A stretch of DNA of 64,000 nucleotides from Paenarthrobacter sp. PH39-S1 (GCF_030063245.1 NZ_JASISR010000002.1:62001-126000); one strand, 5' to 3'. Counted from the stretch's first letter, positions 25,801 to 34,903 are shown. Numbers and translations: made by a program. Notes: generated by a model not told the origin, from the sequence alone.

Positions 25801-27854
25801 AGGCGGAACTCCAGCGGCTGGCCCCGGACCGGAGAGCCAAAGGGATGGAGGGCGTGGCGGATCTGCTGCGCATCCTGGGCCCGTTGAGCGAGGACGAGGT
25901 CTCCGCGCGGCTTGAACCTGAACCCGTTCCCGCGCTGCCCGACCAGGCGACCCAGGTCCAGCGGCACCTGACCGCCTTAGTGACGTCCAACCGCGCGCTC
26001 AAAATCAAGATGGCCGGCGCCGAACGGTATGCCGCTATCGAGGACTCCGCGAGACTTCGCGATGCCCTGGGTATTCCGCTTCCTATGGGTGTCCCGCTGG
26101 TCTTTATCGAACCCGTCGCGGATCCGCTCGGGGATCTGCTGGGCCGCTACGCCCGCACCCACGGGCCCTTTACCGCAGCGGAAGCCGCCGTCCGGCTGGG
26201 CCTGGGCGTCGCCGTCGTCCGCACCGGCCTGGCCAGACTCGCTGTGGACGGACGCGTGGCCGAGGGAGAGTTCCGTCCCACCCGCGCCTTACCCACCCAG
26301 GTTGGGACCCCTGCGGACGCGACGGACCCTGCGGGCGCGACGGACCCTGCGGGCGTGACGGACCCTGCGGGTGGAACCGGTACCACACCGGCGCCGGCCC
26401 TTTCGGAATGGTGCGATGTCGAGGTGCTGCGCAGGCTGCGTCGCCGCTCCCTGGCAGCCCTTCGCGCCGAGGTCGAGCCGGTGGATCCCGCCACGTATGC
26501 GCGCTTCCTCCCTGGCTGGCAGCACGTTCGTACGCCCGCCGGTTCCAACCGGGCGTCCCAACCCGCGGAGCTCCGGGGGCTGGACGGTGTCCTGACCGCC
26601 GTGGACCAACTGTCCGGGGTACCGGTCCCGGCCTCTGCGTGGGAAACTTTGGTGCTCGCCGGTCGGGTTGGCAACTACGTCCCCGCCATGCTCGACGAGC
26701 TCACCGCCACCGGGGAACTCCTATGGTCCGGCGCGGGCTCACTGCCGGGAAATGACGGCTGGATCAGTCTGCATCTGGCCGAATCCGCGCCGCTGACGCT
26801 GAATCCGCAGGCGGGGTTCGAACCCAGCGATCTGCAGCGGCGGTTGCTCGCCCACCTTGCCGGCGGTGGATCCTACTTCTTCCACCAGCTGCGCGAAGCG
26901 GCCGGGAACGGGGACACCGCCCGCGCGGTGAACGGCAGCCGAACGCGAACAGAACCGGCTCCGGCGGTCGCCGACAGTGAGGTGCTGACCGCGCTGTGGG
27001 AACTCGTCTGGGCCGGCCGGATCAGCAACGATACCTTTGCACCCGTCCGGGCGCTGCTCGCGGGTGGCCATACCACCCACCGGCAGCGTCCCACCGCCCC
27101 GCGGCTGCGCTCAGCGGGGCGGTACGGGCGGCTCGGGCGCGCCGGGGGGTCGTCTTCCGGCCCGGGGACGATTGCCCGGGGTGCCCCGCCACTGGCGGCG
27201 GGACGGTGGAACGTGCTGCCGGACAAAGAAGCGGACACCACGGTCGCCGCTCATGCCATGGCGGAGCTGCTGATGGACAGGTACGGCATCGTCACCCGCG
27301 GTTCGGTGATGAATGAGAACATACCCGGCGGCTTCGCCCTGATGTACAAGGTCCTGGCCCGGCTGGAGGAATCCGGACGCACCCGGCGTGGCTACTTCAT
27401 TGAGCATCTCGGGGCGGCGCAGTTCGCCGTGCCATCAACGGTCGACCGGCTGCGCACGTTTTCCGAAGACGCCGCACTGCGCCAGCCCGCACCGGTGGCA
27501 CTTGCGCTGGCGGCAACGGATCCGGCTAATCCGTACGGTGCCGCGCTGGCCTGGCCGGCGCTGGACGTGGGTCACCGGCCGGGCCGCAAGGCCGGCGCCT
27601 TGGTGGTCATGGTCGACGGCGAACTGGTGCTGTATGTGGAGCGCGGCGGCAAGACGATGCTCGCCTTCACCGACGACCCCGATGCCCTGACCCTGGCCGG
27701 ACACGCCCTCGCAGCAGTGGTTAAACGCGGGTCCGTCGACAAGCTGGCCATCGAAAAGGTGAACGGACGGGGGATCCTGGACACCCTGCTGGCTGGAGCC
27801 TTGGTGGAAGCCGGCGCCTACACCACTCCACGCGGACTGCGGATCCGTGCCTGA
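22848..27854 (+). CDS. lhr: Lhr-type ATP-dependent DNA helicase
   Basis: 1668 residues, matching long actinobacterial Lhr (superfamily 2). RecA1 has Walker A PTGSGKT (61-67), DEVH (about 184-187) and LSATVEP. RecA2 has SSLELGIDMGAVDLVIQVE and QRVGRAGH. The winged helix, Lhr core and long C-terminal domain follow. Lhr is a 3'-5' helicase of DNA repair. The C-terminal half of long Lhr resembles uracil-glycosylase-associated folds. Low-complexity Ala/Gly/Pro repeats are inserted at about 340-390 and 1155-1185. The end overlaps nei2 by 8 bases. Confidence 0.95.
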   Translation: MSPRMNTTERSTSERAAEPTMDQFTAATREWFLGAFPAPTPAQTGAWRSIAAGSHSLVIAPTGSGKTLAAFLWALDRLIAVERDPQGPAGTRVLYISPLKALGVDVERNLRAPLIGITQTAKRLELPAPHISVGVRSGDTTASERRTLLSHPPDILITTPESLFLMLTSKARATLAQVETVILDEVHAVAGTKRGAHLALSLERLDALLDRPAQRIGLSATVEPRETVARFLAGSAPVEIVAPVTAKNWNLSVTVPVEDMTSLPAQVGMDAGQGPGMAPGPAPNTSIWPHVEEKIVDHVLANKSTIVFANSRRLAERLTARLNEIYAGRLLLDGLAAADGQGPAAAQRPADAEGPTRAAGQGPTRAAEEQAARTPEHSARTPGLSPPAQLMAQAGATSGAEPVLAKAHHGSVSKDQRALIEDDLKSGRLRCVVATSSLELGIDMGAVDLVIQVESPPSVASGLQRVGRAGHQVGEVSQGILFPKHRADLVHSAVTVERMLAGRIESLYIPANPLDILAQQTVAATALGSIDVEEWFDTVRRSAPFATLPRSAFDATLDLLAGRYPSDEFAELRPRIIWDRTGGTLTGRPGAQRLAVTSGGTIPDRGLFGVYIVGSEQEAAPGAKAKGGRRVGELDEEMVYESRVGDVFALGATSWRIEDITHDRVLVSPAYGQPGKLPFWKGDSLGRPVELGRALGAFMRELSGADPAAALQRCRATGLDDWAAGNLLSYLAEQKQATDVVPNDTTLLVERFHDELGDWRVVLHSPYGMPVHAPWALAVGARLHARYGLDGSAMASDDGIVLRVPMMDDEPPGADLFLFDADELDNIVTAEVGGSALFASRFRECAARALLLPRQNPGKRSPLWQQRQRSAQLLDVARKYPTFPIVLETVRECLQDVYDLPALKEIAAGIERRELRVVEITTQQPSPFSRSLLFGYVASFLYEGDSPLAERRAAALSLDPTLLNELLGRAELRELLDPKVIEQTEAELQRLAPDRRAKGMEGVADLLRILGPLSEDEVSARLEPEPVPALPDQATQVQRHLTALVTSNRALKIKMAGAERYAAIEDSARLRDALGIPLPMGVPLVFIEPVADPLGDLLGRYARTHGPFTAAEAAVRLGLGVAVVRTGLARLAVDGRVAEGEFRPTRALPTQVGTPADATDPAGATDPAGVTDPAGGTGTTPAPALSEWCDVEVLRRLRRRSLAALRAEVEPVDPATYARFLPGWQHVRTPAGSNRASQPAELRGLDGVLTAVDQLSGVPVPASAWETLVLAGRVGNYVPAMLDELTATGELLWSGAGSLPGNDGWISLHLAESAPLTLNPQAGFEPSDLQRRLLAHLAGGGSYFFHQLREAAGNGDTARAVNGSRTRTEPAPAVADSEVLTALWELVWAGRISNDTFAPVRALLAGGHTTHRQRPTAPRLRSAGRYGRLGRAGGSSSGPGTIARGAPPLAAGRWNVLPDKEADTTVAAHAMAELLMDRYGIVTRGSVMNENIPGGFALMYKVLARLEESGRTRRGYFIEHLGAAQFAVPSTVDRLRTFSEDAALRQPAPVALALAATDPANPYGAALAWPALDVGHRPGRKAGALVVMVDGELVLYVERGGKTMLAFTDDPDALTLAGHALAAVVKRGSVDKLAIEKVNGRGILDTLLAGALVEAGAYTTPRGLRIRA
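26319..26372 (+). repeat. 18-bp in-frame tandem repeat in lhr
   Basis: Three adjacent copies of GYGACGGACCCTGCGGGY encode three ATDPAG/VTDPAG units in a linker of the C-terminal half of Lhr. A second, shorter duplication at about 23906-23950 encodes a doubled QGPTRAA. Confidence 0.85.
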
Positions 27855-28650
27855 GGGCGATACCGTCTGGCGGCAGGCCCGGCAGCTGGATCAGGCGCTC
27901 GCCGGTAAAGTCCTCACACGCTGCGACATCCGCGTGCCGGCATTCGCCACGGTGGACTTCACCGGCTCCATCGTTGACGGCGTTGATTCACGCGGCAAAC
28001 ACCTGCTCATCCGGGTAGCCGGCCAGCTGATCCACTCGCATCTGAAGATGGAAGGGAGCTGGCATATTTACCCGGCCGGTCCGGCGCCGAAGTGGCGCCG
28101 CCCCGCTTTCACCGCCCGTTGCATCCTTGGCACCGTAGACGTGACCGCCGTCGGATTTTCGCTCGGACTGCTGGAGGTTCTGCCGCAGGACCGCGAACTG
28201 GACGCCTTCGGCTATCTGGGCCCTGACCTGCTCGGTCCGGATTGGGACGCCGCGGAGGCACTTCACCGGATCTCGGCCGAGCCCCGGCGCGCCGTCGGGC
28301 TGGCGCTGCTGGACCAGCGGAATCTTGCCGGGATCGGCAACGTCTTCCGCTGCGAGCTCTGTTTTTTGGCCGGCGTACACCCTGCCCTCCCGATCAGCGA
28401 GGTCGCCGCCCTGCCCAAGCTGATCGAGCAGTCCAAGCGGCTGCTCGAGGCCAACAAGAACCGCTCCTCGCGCAGCACCACGGGCGGTCCCGCCCGGGGT
28501 GATGCAGCCGTCTGGGTCTATGGGCGGGAGTCCCGGCCGTGCAAGCGCTGCGGCACCCTGATCAGGCACAGCACTCTCCCGGATCCGCAGTTTCCAGCGC
28601 AACGGGCCCGCGACATCTACTACTGCCCCCGCTGCCAGCCCCCGCCCTAA
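27847..28650 (+). CDS. nei2: DNA glycosylase/AP lyase, Nei2-type (Fpg/Nei family)
   Basis: 267 residues from the GTG at 27847, overlapping lhr. The catalytic N-terminus is MPEGDTVWRQ: the mature Pro1 is the nucleophile and Glu2 is conserved. The helix-two-turn-helix has NLAGIGNVFRCELCF, and the zinc finger is CKRCGTLIRH plus YYCPRCQ. It removes oxidised pyrimidines and cuts the abasic site. The lhr-nei2 pairing recurs in actinobacteria and supports a shared repair role. Confidence 0.94.
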   Translation: MPEGDTVWRQARQLDQALAGKVLTRCDIRVPAFATVDFTGSIVDGVDSRGKHLLIRVAGQLIHSHLKMEGSWHIYPAGPAPKWRRPAFTARCILGTVDVTAVGFSLGLLEVLPQDRELDAFGYLGPDLLGPDWDAAEALHRISAEPRRAVGLALLDQRNLAGIGNVFRCELCFLAGVHPALPISEVAALPKLIEQSKRLLEANKNRSSRSTTGGPARGDAAVWVYGRESRPCKRCGTLIRHSTLPDPQFPAQRARDIYYCPRCQPPP

Positions 28651-28730
28651 AGTCCCTGAACGGGCCGGCCCCAAAATCGTCACCCCCACCGCAAGATTTC
28701 CGTCCACACCCAACCCACCCCGCCCAACCC

Positions 28731-28790
28731 AACTAGGTCGCACTTGCGGCACCCATTCGAGCGTTTGAGTGCCATAAATGCGACTCAGTT
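28731..28790. repeat. 60-base imperfect palindrome (possible REP-like element)
   Basis: The outer arms AACTAGGTCGCA and TGCGACTCAGTT pair with two mismatches, and the inner GGCAC and GTGCC also pair. It lies between nei2 and the pseudouridine synthase gene. The core GTCGCACT recurs in a similar palindrome at 41055. Confidence 0.55.
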
Positions 28791-28810
28791 GGGGCCGGTA
28801 GGATTAAAGC

Positions 28811-29731
28811 GTGATGAAATCCCCGCTTCCGGTGCGCAATGGCGTGAACGCGACCCGCCTCCGCCTGCCCCAGGACGGACCCTGGGCCACGGCGATGGAG
28901 TACGTGCTGGAGCGGTTCGGACACGTGGATTCCATCGGCATCATGAACCGGTTCGAGCGCGGCGAGGTGCGTGCCCTGAGCGGAACCATCGTCACCCCGG
29001 ACACCCCGCTGGCCGAACACACGTTCATTTGGTACTACCGCGAGGTGCCGCCGGAGGTGCGGCTGCCCGTGGAGCTGGAGGTGCTGCACCAGGACAGCGA
29101 TCTGGTGGTGGTGGACAAGCCGCATTTTTTGCCGACCACCCCCGGCGGAGGTTACGTCGCCGAATCAGCGCTGGTCCGGCTGCGCAACCTACTGGATCTG
29201 CCGGAGCTGGTGCCGATCCACCGGCTGGACCGGATGACCGCCGGCGTCCTGCTTTTTGCGGCCAACCCGGACACCCGGGGGAAATACCAGCAGCTCTTTG
29301 AAAAACGCGCGGTGCGCAAGCGCTATGAGGCCGTGGCTGCGGTGCGCCCGGAGCTGGACCTGCCCCGGGTGGTCAACTCCCGGATGATCAAGTCCCGCAC
29401 CTATTTGCTGGCCCAGGAGGTCGAGGGCGATGCGAACGCGCAGACCCACGTCGAGCTGCTGCAGACGTCCGACGACGGCGGCGGCACACTGGGTAGATAC
29501 GGTCTTGAGCCGCACACCGGCAAAACGCACCAGCTGCGCGTCCATATGGCGGCCCTGGGTCTTGGCATCCTGAACGATCCGTTTTATCCCACCCTGCTGC
29601 CTCAGGCTGCCGATGATTACGCTAAACCGCTGCAGTTGCTGGCGCGCAGTATCGCCTTCACCGATCCGCTCAGCGGGCGTCAGGTCGAATACCGCAGCGG
29701 CCGTCAGCTCAGCGCGTTCCCGCCAGCATAG
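28811..29731 (+). CDS. RluA family pseudouridine synthase
   Basis: 306 residues. The catalytic motif IHRLDRMTAGVLLFA contains the essential Asp (about 140). LVVVDKPHFLPTTP and HTGKTHQLRVHMAALG are also typical. It lacks a clear S4 domain, and the N-terminal 90 residues are the type seen in actinobacterial RluA-like proteins. It isomerises uridine in rRNA or tRNA; the target site is unknown. The 3' end overlaps the convergent macrodomain gene by 28 bases. Confidence 0.9.
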   Translation: MMKSPLPVRNGVNATRLRLPQDGPWATAMEYVLERFGHVDSIGIMNRFERGEVRALSGTIVTPDTPLAEHTFIWYYREVPPEVRLPVELEVLHQDSDLVVVDKPHFLPTTPGGGYVAESALVRLRNLLDLPELVPIHRLDRMTAGVLLFAANPDTRGKYQQLFEKRAVRKRYEAVAAVRPELDLPRVVNSRMIKSRTYLLAQEVEGDANAQTHVELLQTSDDGGGTLGRYGLEPHTGKTHQLRVHMAALGLGILNDPFYPTLLPQAADDYAKPLQLLARSIAFTDPLSGRQVEYRSGRQLSAFPPA

Positions 29732-30243
29732 ACCGTACGGAACACATCCGCTGTTGCGCGGCTGAACAGGACGAACTCGACGAGTTCAATGCTGTCCTCC
29801 GGTTCTTGGCGTTGATGCTGCCGGACGGCGTCGAAGGCCAGCGCCGCCACCTGCCCGGCGGGCCAGCCATAGATTCCGGCGCTAACGGCGGGAAAAGCCA
29901 GCGACCGCGCCCGCAGACGAGCCGCCAGCCTTAAACTCTCGGTGAAGCAGGAGGTCAGCAGCGCGGGATCGTCCTGCCCCGCGTGCAGATTCGGCCCCAC
30001 CGTATGAATCACCCACTGTGCCGGCAGCCTAAACCCCTTGGTTGCCACGGCAGCCCCTACCGGCAATCCGTCGGGAAGCATCGTCCGTCGAAGCTCCCGG
30101 CAGGCGGCGAGCAGCTCAGGACCCGCGGCACGGTGGATGGCTCCATCCACCCCACCGCCGCCCATCAGCGCCGAATCCGCGGCATTGACCACCGCATCCA
30201 CGGCCCGGCCGGTGATGTCTCCTTCCACGATGCTGATCCTCAT
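29704..30243 (-). CDS. Macrodomain protein (O-acetyl-ADP-ribose deacetylase type)
   Basis: 179 residues from the ATG at 30243 (MRISIVEGDITG). An upstream start would add 40 residues with no domain. Macrodomain signatures are VDAVVNAADSALMGGGGVDG, AIHRAAGPEL, VIHTVGP and FPAVSAGIYGWP. It binds ADP-ribose and probably removes it or its acetyl ester. The Asn and Gly-rich loop of the MacroD class are both present. Confidence 0.9.
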   Translation of the reverse strand: MRISIVEGDITGRAVDAVVNAADSALMGGGGVDGAIHRAAGPELLAACRELRRTMLPDGLPVGAAVATKGFRLPAQWVIHTVGPNLHAGQDDPALLTSCFTESLRLAARLRARSLAFPAVSAGIYGWPAGQVAALAFDAVRQHQRQEPEDSIELVEFVLFSRATADVFRTVYAGGNALS

Positions 30244-30392
30244 GCGGCCAGTCTGCCACTGACCGCCGACCCGGACCACCGGTTCCACCCGGACGGCCAA
30301 CCGCGAGCACCGGACCACCCGGACCGCCGCTGGCACCACGCCGCCGCAGTCGACCACTACCACTGCGTGCGCGCAGCGGTTAGATTGAATCG

Positions 30393-31028
30393 GTGGACCT
30401 CTTGAGTGCAGGCGACTGGGCCTTCGCGCTCTATCCGATCATGGCCGCGGCGGTGGCACTTGACGCTGCTGTTCCGCCCATCCCCTCTGAGGTCATGGTG
30501 GTGACCTCCGGATCGCTCTCAGCCAACGGCCAGGTGATCCTGCCGCTGGCCCTGGCGGCGGCGGTGACCGGCTCGATGCTGGGAGATTTGGTGGTCTACG
30601 GCCTTTTTAAGCGCCGGCTGACCCATGTGTTGGACCGCTTCCGCTGGGGCCGATCGGTGCATAAAGGCATCCGCAGGGCCGCAGCCAGGGGCGGCCGCTC
30701 CTCCACCGCAGCCGCGATGGTGGCCGGCCGTTTCATCCCCGCCGGGCGCACGGCCACCATGGCCGCGGCCGGGATTGCCAATGTCCCCACAGTCCGCGTT
30801 CTGCGCGCGAGCGCTCTCGGCTCCGTGGTCTGGGCCTGCTGGATGGTCGGCCTGGGCTACCTCACCGGCCGCAATACCAGCCTGCCGTTTTGGGCGAACT
30901 CGCTGATCGGCGTCGGAGTTGGCATCGGCGTCGGGGTCCTGATGGCCGCCGTCATCGGACTCCGACGACGCCGTGCGGCTTCACACGGTGCAGCCGATCC
31001 CGATCCCGGAGATGTTTTTGGCCGGTAG
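30393..31028 (+). CDS. DedA family membrane protein
   Basis: 211 residues from a GTG start. The DedA/SNARE-associated layout is visible: a re-entrant region with PPIPSEVMVV (about 28-37), GSMLGDLVVYGLFKR, then GRFIPAGRTATMAAAGIA with the conserved Arg, and two C-terminal helices. DedA proteins are proposed lipid scramblases or transporters acting on undecaprenyl phosphate or phospholipids. It is monocistronic. Confidence 0.87.
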   Translation: MDLLSAGDWAFALYPIMAAAVALDAAVPPIPSEVMVVTSGSLSANGQVILPLALAAAVTGSMLGDLVVYGLFKRRLTHVLDRFRWGRSVHKGIRRAAARGGRSSTAAAMVAGRFIPAGRTATMAAAGIANVPTVRVLRASALGSVVWACWMVGLGYLTGRNTSLPFWANSLIGVGVGIGVGVLMAAVIGLRRRRAASHGAADPDPGDVFGR

Positions 31029-31069
31029 CCGTCCTGGCCGCCGTGATCGGGGCCTTCCGGCCGGTGGCG

Positions 31070-31378
31070 TCAGGGAACTGGAATCCACTTTCCCCTGATC
31101 CGGCGGGTGACCCGGAGCGGTCCGGTCACCGCGACGGATTCCACGGCATGCCGCACGCTCATCCCGGCATTGCGGGCCTGACGGTTCTCGTCGTCGTACT
31201 GGCCCGCCTCCACCGTAAAGCGCAGGCTGATCTGCGGCACCCCGCCAACAATATCCAACTGGTTGGCCTCCACCAGGTGAATGGAACCCAGCGCTTCGAC
31301 GGCGGTGGACATCACGGAATCCGGGGCACTGCCCGGGCGGAGACCGGAGATCTTGAGAATCGCGCGGAAAGAGGGCAT
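31070..31378 (-). CDS. Conserved hypothetical protein
   Basis: 102 residues from MPSFRAILKI at 31378. An alternative start 8 codons upstream exists. Alternating strands are visible (AILKISGL, VEALGSIHLVEAN, PQISLRFTVEAG), and a basic C-terminus ends RVTRRIRGKWIPVP. It appears to be a small alpha/beta cytoplasmic protein. I do not know the family's function. It stands alone between dedA and the DUF1684 gene, which are both on the other strand. Confidence 0.7.
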   Translation of the reverse strand: MPSFRAILKISGLRPGSAPDSVMSTAVEALGSIHLVEANQLDIVGGVPQISLRFTVEAGQYDDENRQARNAGMSVRHAVESVAVTGPLRVTRRIRGKWIPVP

Positions 31379-31641
31379 AGCTCCCAGCCTACCGAAGACC
31401 ATCCCGCCTCCCCCACCCTCGATGAGACACTGCCCGCACTAGGACGGCTGGGCCGCACCAGCGGATGGTTGCGGGCAAAAACCGGCAAATTCAAAAAGCG
31501 AGGACGGCATGCAGGCCGGGACCTTCCCTTCCCACCAGGGCAACCGGGTCCCCTTGCCCTTGTCCGCCGGGTCTAGAGTTAAAGCATGCGGCCGCGAGGC
31601 CGCGGGACGAAGCATGTATCCGCAGCCGGTAAAGGAATTCT

Positions 31642-32448
31642 GTGTCCAGCAACGAACCCTCCGCCAGCGCCGAATTCCAGAAGTGGAACCGCTTCCGGGA
31701 CAACCGCGACACCTCGTTGTCGGCCGACCACGGCTGGCTGAGCCTGACGTCGCTGCAGTGGCTTCCTGCCCGCCCGGCCCCGCTGGAGTTGCTGCCCGGT
31801 CTGTGGAGCGCCGAGGCCGATGGGGCCGTTTTGACTGCGGAGCCCGGCGACCGCCTGACCCTGCTCGGCCCGGGCACGCCGGTCGCGGGCACACTGACCG
31901 CAGCTCTGGCGGATGAGGAATCCCTGCTGTGGGTGCGGTCGGGCAGTATCGTGGCCGAGTTGGCGCGGCGCGGCGGCCGCTATGCGGTCCGGACCAGGGA
32001 TTCACAGTCGCCCACGCTGCGGGCGTTCGACGGCGTTCCCGCCTTCGCTTACCGGGCAGACCTGGTGCTCCCCGGCAGATTCGAGCCGTACCCGGTGGCG
32101 CGGCCGGTTCCCCGTAACACCGCCAATCCCCAGGTCACCGCCACCGCCGCCGTGACGGGTGAGGTGACCTTTGACCTGAACGGCCGGACGCACCGTCTTC
32201 TGACCGAAGATGGCGGCGACGGCGCGCTGGAAGTTACATTCCATGACTCCACCAACGGCAGCAGCACGGCCGGCTGGCGCAAGCTCACCATCCCGGTCCC
32301 CGCAGCGGACGGAAGCGTGCTGCTGGACTTCAACCGTGCGGTCAACTACCCCAGCGCTTTCACGGCCTTCGGCACCTGTCCGATGCCGGTCCGCGGAAAC
32401 ATCCTTGACACCTCCATCGAAGCCGGTGAAAAGACCCCACCCGCCTAA
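31642..32448 (+). CDS. DUF1684 domain protein
   Basis: 268 residues from a GTG with AAAGGA upstream. The DUF1684 family is recognised by the N-terminal FRDNRDTSLSADHGWLSLTS and the C-terminal LLDFNRAVNYPSAFTAFGTC segment. Alternating beta strands run between them (about 55-190). Family members are widespread in soil actinobacteria, are predicted to be cytoplasmic, and have no settled function. A 200-base leader upstream contains a short GC-rich palindrome (CGGCCGCGAGGCCG) near 31590. Confidence 0.85.
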   Translation: MSSNEPSASAEFQKWNRFRDNRDTSLSADHGWLSLTSLQWLPARPAPLELLPGLWSAEADGAVLTAEPGDRLTLLGPGTPVAGTLTAALADEESLLWVRSGSIVAELARRGGRYAVRTRDSQSPTLRAFDGVPAFAYRADLVLPGRFEPYPVARPVPRNTANPQVTATAAVTGEVTFDLNGRTHRLLTEDGGDGALEVTFHDSTNGSSTAGWRKLTIPVPAADGSVLLDFNRAVNYPSAFTAFGTCPMPVRGNILDTSIEAGEKTPPA

Positions 32449-32519
32449 GCTGGCTTCCGCCGCCGCGAAAATGCAGACGCGCTGAACCGGCCCACTGCGC
32501 TCCCGCGGCCCCCACCGGC

Positions 32520-33728
32520 TCAGATGATCGCGGAAACGCCCGTGATCGCCCGGCCGGTGATCAGCGTGTTGATTTCGTGCGAGCCCTCGTAGGTGTAGAT
32601 CGCCTCGGCGTCGGCAAAAATCTTGGCCATTCGGTAGTCGGTGACAATTCCGTTGCCGCCCAGCAGCGATCGGCCCATCGCCACCGTTTCACGCATCCTG
32701 GCCGTGGTGAAGGCCTTCGCCAGCGCGACCTGCCCCATCCGCGCACCGGCACTTCCGCCCGCATCGGCCGCATCGCGAAGCCCAGCAATCCGCACCATCA
32801 TGGCCAGGCTCGCCGTCGCATTTCCCAGCATCTGGACCAGCTGCTGCTGGATTAATTGGAAGCGCGCCAGCGGTCGCCCAAACTGTTCGCGTTCGACAGC
32901 GTACGCGCGGGCGACGTCGAACGCGGCCAACTGCTGCCCTACCGCCTGCCACGCCACCATCACCCGGGAACCCAGGAGCAGCTGATTGGTATCGGCGAAC
33001 GCATCGATCCCCGCAAACCGATCCGCCTCCGCAATTGTCACGTTTTCGAGCAGAATATGGGCATTCTGCACCGTCCGCAGCGCAATCTTGTGCTCAATCC
33101 TGGTCCGCGTCACGCCGGGCAACTGAGCATCGAGGATGAAACCGCGGGTCTGGCCGGTGCCGGTGTCCTTGGCCCAGAGCAGCATGTAATCGCAGAACGT
33201 CCCATTGCCGATCCAGCGTTTGGACCCGTTGACGACCCAGCTGTCCGCGGCTCCGCCGGTCCCGCGGAACCGGGTTGCCGTCGTCGTCATTCCACCCGCC
33301 ACGTCACTGCCATGATCCGGCTCGGTGAGGGCAAAAGCGCCGGTAATCCGCAGTGCCATCGCATCCGCCAGCAGCCGCGATTTCTGCTCGTCCGAGCCGA
33401 ACTCCTGCAACGACTGAACGAACAGGTCATGGTGGACCAGGAAGAACGTGGCCAGCGAGGTATCCACCCGGGTCATTTCCGCCACCACGAAACCGGCAAA
33501 AAGGTGACTGTACCCCTGCTGTGCAGGTGAGCTCAGACCCAGCCCGGCCAGCTTGGGCAGAATATGGGCCGGGAATTCCGCGGCATTCCACCAATCAGTA
33601 GCATAGGGCGCCACCTCTGCGGCCAGGAACTCCCGCAGCTGCGCCATCTTGGCCCGCTCCGCGGCAGAGAGCAGAGCCTCAAAATCGTAGAAATCCGCCG
33701 GGGGCAGATCGTCGTGCGGACTCCCCAC
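32520..33728 (-). CDS. Acyl-CoA dehydrogenase (glutaryl-CoA dehydrogenase-like)
   Basis: 402 residues with a full acyl-CoA dehydrogenase fold. The FAD/substrate loop has GAFALTEPDHGSDVAG. FAD dimer contacts include REQFGRPLARFQLIQQ. The C-terminal catalytic Glu lies in YTYEGSHEINTLITGRAI, as in the glutaryl-CoA dehydrogenase branch. It introduces a 2,3 double bond, and possibly decarboxylates if the substrate is glutaryl-CoA. It lies immediately downstream of the SDR gene and overlaps it, so the two form a beta-oxidation-type operon. Confidence 0.9.
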   Translation of the reverse strand: MGSPHDDLPPADFYDFEALLSAAERAKMAQLREFLAAEVAPYATDWWNAAEFPAHILPKLAGLGLSSPAQQGYSHLFAGFVVAEMTRVDTSLATFFLVHHDLFVQSLQEFGSDEQKSRLLADAMALRITGAFALTEPDHGSDVAGGMTTTATRFRGTGGAADSWVVNGSKRWIGNGTFCDYMLLWAKDTGTGQTRGFILDAQLPGVTRTRIEHKIALRTVQNAHILLENVTIAEADRFAGIDAFADTNQLLLGSRVMVAWQAVGQQLAAFDVARAYAVEREQFGRPLARFQLIQQQLVQMLGNATASLAMMVRIAGLRDAADAGGSAGARMGQVALAKAFTTARMRETVAMGRSLLGGNGIVTDYRMAKIFADAEAIYTYEGSHEINTLITGRAITGVSAII

Positions 33729-34504
33729 TATTTGGGCTGCATCCGGATCGCGCCGTCCAGCCGGATCGTCTCGCCGTTCAGCATTTCGTTCGCCACAATA
33801 TGCTCCACCAAGGCCGCATATTCGGCCGGCTTCCCGAGCCGGGACGGGTGCGGAACCGCAGCTCCCAGCGAATCCTGAGCCGCCTGCGGCAGCCCCGCCA
33901 TCATGGGTGTTTCGAAAATTCCCGGCGCGATGGTCACCACCCGGATCAGCGAGCGCGCCAGCTCCCGCGCCACCGGGAGCGTCATCGCTGCCACTGCGCC
34001 CTTGGATGCTGCGTAGGCGGGCTGGCCGATCTGCCCGTCAAAGGCCGCGACGGACGCGGTATTGATGATGACGCCGCGCTCGGACGTACCGAATCCGCCC
34101 TCCAGCGGGTCTGTGGCCGCCATCGCCTGCGCGCCCAGCCGCAGCACATTAAAGGTGCCGATCAGATTAATTTGGATGACCCTGCTGAAGTTCTCCAGCG
34201 GCAGCACGCCATCGCGACCCAGCACCTTGCCCGGCGTCGCGACGCCCGCGCAGTTCACCAGCACACGCAGCGGGCCCAAGCGGGTCGCGGCGTCCACGGC
34301 GGCCTGCACCTGCTCCTCGTTGCTGACGTCAGCGGCCACAAAAACCGCCCGGTCGCCCAGTTCTGCGGCCAGATCCGCACCGGCAGACTGCTGCAGATCA
34401 ACCAGCACGACGGCGGCGCCAAGCCCATGCAGGCGTCTGGCCGTTGCGGCGCCCAGGCCGGAGGCTCCTCCGGTAATTAATGCGACGGCATTGCTGATGT
34501 CCAT
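33728..34504 (-). CDS. SDR family 3-hydroxyacyl-CoA dehydrogenase-like enzyme
   Basis: 258 residues. The NAD-binding motif [14 protein letters not shown] (12-25), Asp for adenosine (LVDLQQS), NCAGVA, catalytic Ser in [11 protein letters not shown] and YAASKGA are all present. The order and spacing match type II 3-hydroxyacyl-CoA dehydrogenases (HSD17B10-like). It probably oxidises hydroxyacyl-CoA after the dehydrogenase and hydratase steps. It is first in the operon with the acyl-CoA dehydrogenase. The matching hydratase survives only as a fragment just upstream. Confidence 0.9.
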   Translation of the reverse strand: MDISNAVALITGGASGLGAATARRLHGLGAAVVLVDLQQSAGADLAAELGDRAVFVAADVSNEEQVQAAVDAATRLGPLRVLVNCAGVATPGKVLGRDGVLPLENFSRVIQINLIGTFNVLRLGAQAMAATDPLEGGFGTSERGVIINTASVAAFDGQIGQPAYAASKGAVAAMTLPVARELARSLIRVVTIAPGIFETPMMAGLPQAAQDSLGAAVPHPSRLGKPAEYAALVEHIVANEMLNGETIRLDGAIRMQPK

Positions 34505-34546
34505 AATTCCTCCACGTCGAGGTTGCGATGGTCCGTACTGAAATTG

Positions 34547-34750
34547 TTAATGAAGCCTAACTGAAATGCCCGTGGGCGGGAACCCGGCGCCGGGGCCGAT
34601 CATCTGGGGCAATAGAAACGAAACACCGCAGTCCGGGGTCAGTCCAATTCCTGCATCGACGCTCAGAAACGATGCCATGGGCGAGGCAAGCACGAAGTCG
34701 GCATTTAGGACCAGTCCGAGACCGGCATTTGCTGCGGCACCAGCCAATCA
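34547..34750 (-). pseudogene. Enoyl-CoA hydratase fragment
   Basis: The minus strand encodes GAAANAGLGLVLNADFVLAS, then DAGIGLTPDCGVSFLLPQMI and GPG. This is the central oxyanion-hole region of enoyl-CoA hydratase/isomerase. A stop codon directly precedes it, and the match is lost after GPG near 34590. About 60 of the expected 260 residues remain. It is presumably the remains of the hydratase that completed the beta-oxidation set. Confidence 0.65.
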
Positions 34751-34903
34751 AACGTGCCGATGTCGGCCGGAGGGGTTCCCGTCTGTGCGAACAACTTCTC
34801 CAGCGCGAGCACGGGCGCGTCGGGTTCCGGGGAATCACGAGGTGCCGACTGGTTTCGGTTGGGACCACCAGCACGCTCCGAATGCCACGGTAATGTTACG
34901 GCC

